Source: Brachypodius melanocephalos (lineage: Eukaryota; Chordata; Aves; Passeriformes; Pycnonotidae). Taken from it: 64,000 nucleotides of DNA. Location: NCBI GenBank assembly GCA_013398615.1, contig VZSR01003022.1:271194-335193 (forward strand), written 5' to 3'. Below are positions 56,322 through 64,000 of this stretch, in pieces; the stretch's first letter is position 1; each line of letters begins with the position of its first letter. The position numbers were made by a program, and so were the translations under genes. The notes under the pieces were generated by a model. It did no database searches. It was given only the letters and a program-made list of their open reading frames with translations, and was not told the origin of the DNA.

Positions 56322-56375
56322 CTCAGAATGTTTGGGTTGAAAGGGACCTACCACGAGCATCTCACCTGACCACTT
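56322..56375 (-). mobile_element. CR1 LINE 3' terminus, short reverse fragment
   Basis: CTCAGAATGTTTGGGTTGAA AGGGACC is the reversed CR1 end ('tcagaatggtttgggttggaagggacc'). Similarity fades after about 50 bp. Its 3' end touches the A/G microsatellite. Confidence 0.65.
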
Positions 56376-57404
56376 GAGGGCAAACCCAAACGGACAGGAA
56401 AGGACTGGAGGGAATTCAGGACAGCAGGGGAACAAAGGGATGGTTCAGGGGAAAAGGTGTGCGGCTGAGTGAACCTCAGAGAAGTCAGGATTTGAAGGAA
56501 TGGGCCTTCAGCTGGAGACCATAAAAACTTTCAGTTCAAGGCATTTGCAAACCAGCCTCATTTTAACCAATGGAAATGTTCATCCTGATGATATTCTGAG
56601 GGTTTTCTGTCAAAGCACAAATCTTTCATGTCTTTGACAGCTGAGAAATGGAACATGCCAAGCAGTCAGAGGGAAAATACTGCAAACCCCATTAGTTCTG
56701 ACCAAGCAGCTAATTCTTTTCTATTTGAATTGCCAAAGAACTGCTCAAAATATTTAACTTGTCAGCTGCCAAACCCCAGAAATATTTGGTCTCTGATGTT
56801 TAGATGAATCTCAACATTTTATTTACAATTTATCAATTTTTTTTCCCCAGAAATTGTCCTCATCTCATCTGTGAATTAAGCCGGGGTTCCTGCATCTGCT
56901 TGAGACTGTCGAGGCTTTGATGTTTATTATTTGCAGAGGCAGGGAGCAGAGCCTTCCCAAACCCTGGGACTCTGTAAAGGCAGAAGTTCAGGGTGAAAAG
57001 CAGGGTAACAGGGGCTCTTTCAGGTAAGCAGGCCTGGCAGCACACACCCCTTGGAGAAGTGCTGAGGGTTTGGGGGCACAGAGCTCCCCTGGCAGCCTGG
57101 GCAGGGTGGCTGAACGCACGAGGAGGGGTTGATGATTTGCAGACAGAAAGAAAACCACTGACTCTGCTGCTGTCAGGCCCAAAGAAAAATAATCAACAGC
57201 ATATGAAATGTCATCAGCAAGAGCTGGGGGAGGATTTGCAGCACAGACTCGGTGCTGAGAGACCCTGGATCCACCCACAGAGCAAAGCAGGCAAAGGGCA
57301 GAGCTGGATTCACCCCAGAGCCCAGAAGGTGCCCGTGGGCACAACCCCAGGCCTCCTCTGCCATTCAAGTGTAAGACCTTGAAAAACAGACAAAGAGTGG
57401 TGGC
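56376..57404. other. Unique non-coding stretch
   Basis: AT-rich at 56520-56860 with no tandem unit or clear motif cluster. No gene recognised. Confidence 0.35.
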
Positions 57405-57794
57405 TGTTCAGCCTGGATCAGAGAAAACTCCAGAGAGAGCACAGAGCCCCTTCCAGAGCCTAAAGGGAGAGCTGGAGAGGGGCTGGGGACAAGGGATGGA
57501 GGGACAGGATACAGGGAATGGCTTTAAGCTGAAGGAGGGTAGGTTTAGATGGGATCTTGGGCAAGAATTGTTCCCTGGGAGGGTGGGGAGGGGCACAGGG
57601 TGTCCAGAGCAGCTGTGGCTACCCCTGGATCCCTGGCAGTGCCCAAGGCCAGGTTGGACATTGGGGCTTGGAGCAGCCTGGGACAGTGGGAGGTGTCCCT
57701 GGGACAGTGGGAGGTGTCCCTGCTGTGGCGGGGGTGGCACTGGGTGGGCTCTGAGGTCCCTCCCAACCCAAACTATCCCATGATTCTATGAATG
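57405..57794 (+). mobile_element. CR1 LINE 3' end, longest copy
   Basis: About 390 bp from TTCAGCCTGGATCAGAGAAA through CCTAAAGGGAGAGCTGGAGA, GGGACAGGATACAGGGAATG, GTTTAGATGGGATCTTGG, GGTGTCCAGAGCAGCTGTGG, to TCCCAACCCAAACTATCCC and the terminal ATGATTCTATGA. The 21-bp segment is tandemly duplicated (57678-57698 and 57699-57719) as in the copy at 4.7 kb. It is well preserved. Confidence 0.95.
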
Positions 57795-57968
57795 GAATCC
57801 TCTCAAGTGTTGCCAGACCAGCTGAATCCCCAGGACTGGTTCCTCTGAGGTGAAAACCCAAGGGTGCTCCCTCCATGTGGCCGAGCCCAGCAGAGCCCAG
57901 CAGTGCCCCAGGGCCCTGGGATGAGCAGGAACCTTCCCTGCACCTTGGGCTGGCCCTGGACAGGCAGA

Positions 57969-58080
57969 GGATGGGCTCTGTGTGGTGTCCCTGGATGGGC
58001 TCTGTGTGGTGTCCCTGGATGGGCTCTGGGCTCTGGTGGTGTCCTTGCAAAGGTTCTCCTGGATGGGCTCTGTGTGGTTC
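57969..58080. repeat. 24-bp minisatellite, about four interrupted copies
   Basis: GGATGGGCTCTGTGTGGTGT-type units start at 57969, 57993 and 58017, and again at about 58061 after a diverged stretch. The first two are identical. Confidence 0.88.
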
Positions 58081-58204
58081 CAGGAGATCCAGCAGCAGCT
58101 CCTGCCCCACGTTGGTCCTGCTGGGGCCAACAGGAGCTGAGGCCAGGACTGCAGGAGCTGGGAGCTGCCCCAGCTCACACAGGAATGTGGTGGGAAGCCA
58201 AGGA

Positions 58205-58500
58205 CTTGTCAGGCTCTCTCCCACCGCAGGTCTGCCAGGAGCTCCATAAAAATGTCATTGTGCCTCAGCTGCTGGTGATTATATCCCCTTTCCTGGGGCT
58301 GGGGAATATGGCTGTGTGGATAAAAGGGGGAAATATCATTTCTGCCCGGGGCTGGCGTCCCCCTGGCCTTCCTCAAACAATAACAGACCAAATAGAAAGA
58401 GACAGAAGCCGTTACTTGGCTCTTTAAGCAGTGCCAAGGAAAATGAATAATTAAGAGCATATTACTTGCAATGAATTTCTACAGATGCTTTTAAGTTAGG
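58205..58500. promoter_or_regulatory. Candidate conserved non-coding element
   Basis: GGTGATTATATCCCC, GGATAAAAGGGGG, CAAACAATAACAGACC, GAATAATTAAGAGC and TTGCAATG, in unique sequence. A CCACCGCAGGTCTGCC start resembles a splice acceptor, but no recognisable exon follows. Confidence 0.27.
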
Positions 58501-60164
58501 GACCCACTGAGATCATTTCTGAAATTCATCATTTCCCCTTCATCCTTCATCCAGAGTTCATACTCCAGCCCAATATGTAATAGCAGCTACTGTTCAGATC
58601 TGAGTTTAGAAAAAGGCTTTGGGTTTCTGTTAGGAGCCAGACAAGAGCCTGGGGGTGAGGGAATGAGGCAGTGACTGTGCTCTGTCTGTGTTTTACCTGC
58701 TGCAACCCCACAGCCCCTCAGCCAGCACACAGCACCTGGGGATCTCCAGGGCAGGCTGCCAGAAATGTGTCCTGGGAGAGAAAGGGTGGAAACACCCCCG
58801 GAAATGTTCCTTACCCTGACCCTGCTCTCAGGTGTGAGGGTGCTGGGGAGCAGCTGCTCCCAAGGGAGCACCCAGAGTTCCACTGATTGGTTTTTCTCTC
58901 TCTCTCTTTTTTCTTTTTTTGGGCAGGGGGAGGATCTCAGTGGAAATTCAGTCAGGTTTTTAAAACAACTGACACAGCACTCTCTCTTCTGAGGTGCAGG
59001 GAAGGTTAGAAGTGCAGAAAAGCTGCCTGGCCGTGCAGGGAGAGCATCCCTGTGCCTTCAGTGCAGTGAGAGCAAGCTGGGGCACACCAGGGGAGCAGCC
59101 TGGAAAGGGTTGGATGGCTGGGGCACCCCAGGAGGCCAGGCTGGGCCACCCCTGGGGCTGCTCTGCCTTTGCCTTGTGGGTTTTTGAGAAAGGTCCCAAT
59201 GATGTTCATCCCAAAGGTGAGAACCCAGCTGGGATGTCCCCAGTCAGTGACAGCAGCACAAGGCACACCCGGGGGCAGGGGCAGCACAGAGCCCTGGGTG
59301 CAGCCCGAGCAAGGCTCACAGGCAGTGAAATGCAGCAGGAGCTGTTTGGGATCTTTGGGACTCCCTGCACACCTTCCCCACCCCACACACATCCCCAGAC
59401 CCTGACAGTGTGGAAAAACACTGCAGGAGTGCCAAAAGGAGAGAAAAGTGCCCCTTCTCAGTCAGTTCAGCAGCAGCCCCTGGCGACTGGGCACTGTGGG
59501 GCTGCTCCAAGCAGGGAACTGCTGTGAATTCCCAGCCCTTTCCCTGGATAAATCCCCTGGATGATTCCCCTGGATGATTCCCCTGCAGTGCAGAGGGTGC
59601 AGCTACAGTGCCAGAGTGAGTGGAAGCCACAGAAAGCTGTGAAGTCACAGTGGATTTGGGAAATGTCACTACAAGAACTGGGCTAAAACATTTTCGTGGG
59701 ACCCCAAAATCCCTGCAAAGTTTTCCCTCTGAAGTCTTCCCTGAGGTTAATGACAAAAGCACTCTGCTGCTGGGGTTTGTCCTTCCAAATGCACTCAGCT
59801 TACAGAACGGAGGGAGAAGATAAAAAATTACGGCAGGCCTTCCAAGCCAGCAATAAAACTGGCCCAAATTCCATTTGTTTTCAGTTGAAGAAACGTTTGT
59901 GGAGCACCATAGGTGACCACCAGGCAGCTCCCACTCACGGCTGCTTTTTGGCACCTCCCTTACAGCAGCCACACATTTCATGGCTCTGAGTCCAGCAGGA
60001 CCCATGAATCAAAGGTTTCTCATGAATCAATGCCTTGCTGGAAAACACAAATCCATTAAACCCCAAATGATTTGTGTAAAACATTTCCCCTCTGAATGAG
60101 CTCTTGTGGAAGTTCCTTCCTTCCTTTCAGCTCCCTCTTCCTTTCCTCTCCAGTCAGCCCTGGA
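58501..60164. other. Unique non-coding stretch
   Basis: A three-unit CTGGATGATTCCC repeat lies near 59540-59586. The 229-codon minus-strand frame at 59316-60005 has an unfamiliar product and overlaps open frames on the plus strand. Confidence 0.35.
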
Positions 60165-60440
60165 AGGTTGTGGCAGGGATGGTTCCCAGCCACAGTGGAC
60201 AGTTTAGTCCAGATTTTGGGCAGAAATTCCTCCCTGGGAGGGTGGGCAGGCCCTGGCACAGGGTGCCCAGAGCAGCTGTGGCTGCCCCTGGATCCCTGGA
60301 AGTGCCCAAGGCCAGGCTGGACATTGGGGCTGGGAGCAGCCTGGGACAGTGGAAGGTGTCCCTGCCATAGCAGGGGTGGCACTGGGTGATCTTTAAGGTC
60401 CCTTTTCCAACCCAAACCGTGCTGGGATTCTGTGATTCTG
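60165..60440 (+). mobile_element. CR1 LINE 3' end fragment
   Basis: TTTGGGCAGAAATTCCTCCC, GGTGCCCAGAGCAGCTGTGG, GGCCAGGCTGGACATTGGGG, GCAGGGGTGGCACTGGGTGA, TCTTTAAGGTCCC and the terminal GATTCTGTGATTCTG. It is closely related to the copies at 4.7 and 57.4 kb but carries only one copy of the 21-bp segment. Confidence 0.94.
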
Positions 60441-61129
60441 TTTTTGCCCTCATCCCAAAGAGACCCTGTCGTGCCAGGGGCTGGAGAATCAGGGGTGTCC
60501 TGCTCACACTGGGAAGAGCAGGGGACTGAAAGATTCATCTGGGTCAGAGAGCAGCTCAGTGCTGTTCCAGGTGCCCATCTCTCTGTAGCTCAGCTTTTCC
60601 TCATGAAAATAAAGCTGAAAACAGGGAGAACATCGGGAAAATTCTCCTGCAGCCTGAACTGCACTGCCGATCTTTGCTCTTCCCATGCCACAAACATCCA
60701 AGGTATTGGCTGTGCCCAGGAGGGGGGATGAGCACACTGGCACAGCCTCCACACAGAGAGTTAACCCCCTCCTCACCCAGAGACAGCAGATCCATGGATC
60801 TCACCCTGTCCCAGCCTCAGCAGGAGGAGCAGGGAACACAAAACCAGAGACCCCCAAACCCCCCGAGCACGGCACAGCCGGGGTTAAACCACTGCTCAGC
60901 TCCAACTCCTGCAAATGCTTTTGCCTTTTTTTTTTCCCACCCCAAAGCAAGTTCATAACAAAGAAGGTTTTAAAGTGCAACGATTCCTCAGAGGAAGGGA
61001 TTTCCAGTGGTCACGTTAGGCACACAGGAGCAGCGTTTGCAGACCCTCCAAGGCGTCAGCCACACGCCCTGCGCCGAGGCAATTTCACATTTCTGTTCGA
61101 GCATTCCTCCACGTGCCCCTCCTGAGCTG
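60441..61129. other. Unique non-coding stretch
   Basis: A short T run lies near 60925-60936. No gene recognised. Confidence 0.35.
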
Positions 61130-61650
61130 GTGGAACAGCACGGCTGTGGTGTCTAACAGCTCTCCAGTGATTAATAACAGCCATTGGTTCAAAGCTAACA
61201 GCCCCAGTGTGACAGTAACAGATAAATTAGCAACATTAAAGATATGCTAAGGAAAACATTTATGTACTGGCTGAGTGTAGAGTGGGATGCTAACACACAT
61301 CACCGTGCCAATAACCAGCTATTAATGAGGAGGGCTGGATGTTGGAGCCCCTTGTGCCCTGTTCTCCCAGAATCATCCTGACATGGTTCATATTTAGCCT
61401 GATGAGCTGGGCCAGTTCCTCTGGACACGAAGGTTTTTGTGTGCTGGGGCAGGAATATTGCAAGCAGATGGTGGGAGGAGCAGGGAGAAGGTGGAACATT
61501 GTTCCCTCTCAGCTCCCTTTGTCACAGAGCAGCCAACGTGCCAAGTCATATCTGGGCATAAATTACAGGGCTGTTTCCCAAATTACATCCCCGGCTTTGG
61601 ATGTCATGAAAAACATTTTAATAATGCCAATTAAAATTCCTCTGTTCAAC
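61130..61650. promoter_or_regulatory. Candidate conserved non-coding element
   Basis: GTGATTAATAACAGCC, AACAGATAAATTAGCAAC, CATTAAAGATATGC, CCAATAACCAGCTATTAATG, TTCATATTTAGCC, CATAAATTACAGG, AAATTACATCC and TTTTAATAATGCC AATTAAAATTCC spread over 500 bp. The block runs up to the second assembly gap. Confidence 0.3.
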
Positions 61651-61697
61651 AGGTCCCAGGATGCTCCTCCTGCCTTCCAGGAGGCCCAGCAGCACAT

Positions 61698-61713
61698 TCC
61701 TGTCCCCAGGGGT
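61698..61713. repeat. Left copy of a 16-bp word flanking the gap
   Basis: TCCTGTCCCCAGGGGT directly precedes the Ns and is identical to 61874-61889 directly after them. Confidence 0.9.
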
Positions 61714-61873
61714 NNNNNNNNNNNNNNNNNNNNNNNNNNNNNNNNNNNNNNNNNNNNNNNNNNNNNNNNNNNNNNNNNNNNNNNNNNNNNNNNNNNNNNN
61801 NNNNNNNNNNNNNNNNNNNNNNNNNNNNNNNNNNNNNNNNNNNNNNNNNNNNNNNNNNNNNNNNNNNNNNNNN
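61714..61873. other. Assembly gap of 160 N
   Basis: 160 Ns, a size that suggests an estimated rather than placeholder gap. Identical 16-bp flanks point to a tandem duplication that the assembler could not resolve. Confidence 0.95.
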
Positions 61874-61889
61874 TCCTGTCCCCAGGGGT
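61874..61889. repeat. Right copy of the 16-bp gap-flanking word
   Basis: Identical to 61698-61713. Downstream GCCCAGCAG also echoes GGCCCAGCAGCAC upstream of the left copy. Confidence 0.9.
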
Positions 61890-62636
61890 GCCCAGCAGCC
61901 CTGGAGGGGAGCTCTGGGTCACAGCCCAAGCTCCAGCCTGCAGAAAAGCTGCTGAACTGAGGCTTTGATGGGAGCCTGAGTCCCACCCTCAGAGCAATGA
62001 GACACATCTCCACGTGTCCCACATGGAAACGATCCCAGGGCAGTACAGCACCCATCTCCCAAACGCTGCCAGCCCAGCTGCAAAGGCAGCCTTTTGTCCT
62101 GGCCAAGCCACCAGACCGCGGTGCTTTATTCAGCTGCTGAGGTAAGAGGGTCCTTCTGCTGAAATCCCACCCTGCAGTGCCAAGGCCAGTTAGAACTCTG
62201 CCCGGTACCGGCATGGATCAGCTTTTATTCCTTTTGTTCCCCCCTGGCATTCAGGAGCAGGCAGTGAGGCAGAGCCATCCCAGGCTCGTCGTACAGACGG
62301 TTCCCAGCGGTGAGAGGAGGTTTCTGCTGCAGACAGAAATCCCTGCAGTGCTCCTCAGCAGCTCCTGCAAGGCAAGCGGAAAACTCGAAATTCAGGAGCA
62401 GGCAGTGGAAAAACTTGAACACGGCCCAGCCCCTGTTGGCAGCTCTGCACAGACAGGAGCCGAGCCCTGCTCCTGGAGGATGAGGGCAATCAGGGGAACC
62501 TCCCCGGGCTGTGCTGCCCTGGGGGGCTCTGCACAGGGGCTGCCAGGCCAGGCTCAGCACAGCCCAGCCGCTGGAAATGGGCTGTGGAGCCCGTGCTGAC
62601 AGACACCCCAGCTCATTGTTTCACCGGGCTCAGCCT
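61890..62636. other. Unique non-coding stretch
   Basis: The 18-bp word ATTCAGGAGCAGGCAGTG occurs twice, near 62250 and 62390. Nothing else recognised. Confidence 0.4.
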
Positions 62637-62720
62637 CCCCTGACAGGGATGCTCAGCAGCTCCTCATCTCTCCTGTCAGGGGTAATGGCCCGGTGTGATT
62701 GGAGCTGTTTCATTACCCCT
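62637..62720. repeat. Three-armed inverted-repeat structure
   Basis: CCCCTGACAGG (62637-62647) is the exact reverse complement of CCTGTCAGGGG (62672-62682). The overlapping word AGGGGTAATG (62678-62687) is the exact reverse complement of CATTACCCCT (62711-62720). The middle arm can therefore pair with the left or the right arm but not fully with both. Spacers are 24 and 23 bases. Confidence 0.8.
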
Positions 62721-64000
62721 AAACGTGCTTCCAAGTTGTGTCTTGCTCTGAGGTGTTTGTTTAAACACTCCCATGTTCCATTTGGAAACGTCCTTTGAAA
62801 AAAACCCCAAATACTTTTCAACCATAAGCTTCCCAATTTGCTGATAATTACTTCCTTAGTTTTTTAAAAAAATAAATACTACTTTAGGGGAAAGTTTCCC
62901 ACTCCCTTGTCCCTGGGATGGGGTGGTTTTTGCACCCTCCTCGGGTCTCTGGTGGTTTTTGCAAGGGGATGACCCCATCCCGAGCCCATCCCGAGGGACA
63001 GAGCCGCCTGCTCCGTCCCCATCCCCGGGTGAGCTCAGGACAAGGATCCCCTGGAGCTCACAGCTCAACACTCCTTGGCTGCGGCTGCTGGGAAAACGGG
63101 AGCCTTTCCCTCTGTTCCTGGTTTGAAAAGTCACAGTTCTGCCTTTCCCGGGAGCCAAAGCCACCCCGGGGACTGACCCAGGGAGCAGTGTGGTCTGGTA
63201 AACAGGGAGACAAAGGTTTCCATCTGCCTTTGCTGGATTTATGGGGGAACTCCAAACCCCAGCCCTCATTTCCCACCTGCTCTCGGTAGAAGCTCCATCA
63301 CCAGGACTCTGCAGTCTTGCCCTGCACAACACCCCAGGTATGAGGGGCTGTTCCAAGGCTGTGACACGTGGCTCTGTCCCCAAACTCCCTCCTGAGATCC
63401 CTGGTGTGACATCTGGGATGTGCTGCCCCACAGAGCCCAGCCCCGGGGCAGGGGGTGGGGCACTGCTTGCAGCCTTTTTGGACACTCTCTCACCCAAGCA
63501 GGAGAATCCCAGGCTCTGGTTTGAGGCACAAAAGGGCCAGGAGATGTAAATCCCTGAGGAGGGAGGACAGGAGCCGTGACCCAAACACAGCTGCCTGTGC
63601 TGGAGGGATGAACAGCACGGTGGGACGCTTCTTCTTCCCAGTTACACGACTCCAAGTCTCTTTGAAACCAGTGGTTCTGGGCCTGGTTTCCATCTGAGTC
63701 CTCTGCCCAGACACAGCCCAGCACGCCCAGACCCTGCAGAGTGCCAGGGTTTGCATCTTCCATCAGCTCTGCCTCCCTCCCGGCGCTGAGCAGGGCCGGG
63801 TGATTGAGCAGCTCTTTGTCACCCAGAGCTGCTCCCATCTCAGCCCTCCCCGGGCTCTGTGCCTGCAGCAGAGACCTGTCGAGGTGTTTGGGTTGAGAGC
63901 TCCCTCCTGGCAGCGCAGCCCGGGAGCTGTGACACCGAAATCCCCCCAAACCTTTCAGGGATTACCCGGGCCCCCAGTGTGGGGCCAGGCTGTTTGTTTG
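62721..64000. other. Unique non-coding stretch to the window end
   Basis: AT-rich at 62770-62885, then GC-rich. The 242-codon minus-strand frame at 62856-63584 and the 227-codon minus-strand frame at 63266-63949 overlap each other and plus-strand frames, and their translations are unfamiliar. I see no exon. Confidence 0.35.

Noticed and set aside
56000..56377. Lysine/glycine/glutamate-rich frames
   Set aside because: Translation of the GGGAAA-type microsatellite.
58205..58427. Possible exon after an acceptor-like CCACCGCAGG
   Set aside because: The continuing frame has no recognisable product and the sequence texture is that of a non-coding motif block.
59316..60005. 229-codon minus-strand frame
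   Set aside because: No recognisable domain, and open frames on the opposite strand cover the same bases.
62856..63584. 242-codon minus-strand frame
   Set aside because: GC-rich DNA in which stops are rare; unfamiliar translation, overlapping frames on the other strand, no splice or promoter support.

Overview
The window reads as nuclear DNA of a bird, most likely a songbird (passerine). The main evidence is about a dozen copies of the 3' end of the avian LINE CR1 on both strands, several ending in the family's ATTCTRTGA-type terminus. Three of them share wording I associate with passerine CR1 subfamilies. Base composition swings between GC-rich minisatellite and CpG-bearing stretches and AT-rich blocks full of TAAT-type motifs. 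No prokaryotic gene organisation is present. Species and locus cannot be named from the sequence alone.

I found no protein-coding exon, tRNA, rRNA or recognisable small RNA gene that I can defend. Every long open frame lies in tandem repeats, in CR1, or in GC-rich sequence where stop codons are sparse, and none translates to a family I recognise. The window is best read as intergenic or deep intronic DNA. Many of the AT-rich blocks look like candidate conserved regulatory elements of the kind found around developmental genes. This is inference from texture and short motifs, not from an alignment.

Layout. 1-10 kb: unique sequence, a CATC microsatellite (3014-3070), a weak CpG-bearing block with a MEF2/TATA-like motif (3250-3760), a CR1 (4735-5033), and three minisatellites (5862-5999, 8786-8888, 8934-9038). 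10-24 kb: mostly unique, with two CR1 tails, a CpG cluster carrying a 22-bp minisatellite (19021-19128), a 36-bp array (19392-19560), a 29/31-bp array (23268-23540) and a candidate enhancer at 20430-20690. 24-31 kb: the most repeat-rich part. It has a 100-N gap at an 11-bp array, a 22-bp array, a long 11-bp array (25850-26136), a CR1 on the minus strand, a 63-bp perfect interstitial telomere block followed by about 215 bp of degenerate telomere-like repeat (28495-28774), and an exactly phased 11-bp array of 21 units (30520-30750). 31-54 kb: unique DNA with many candidate regulatory blocks, plus arrays at 35277-35519, 41317-41812 and 49316-49584. 54-61 kb: a dense CR1 cluster with an A/G-rich tract (56059-56321) abutting one CR1 end. 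61-64 kb: a candidate regulatory block, a 160-N gap flanked by the same 16 bp on both sides, and a three-armed inverted-repeat structure (62637-62720).

The observations most worth checking are the telomere-like block and its polarity, the recurrence of 11- and 22-bp periods in otherwise unrelated arrays, the mutually exclusive hairpin arms at 62.6 kb, two CR1 copies sharing a 21-bp internal duplication, and the strongest candidate regulatory blocks (34.6, 54.0, 20.4, 44.5 and 24.6 kb).
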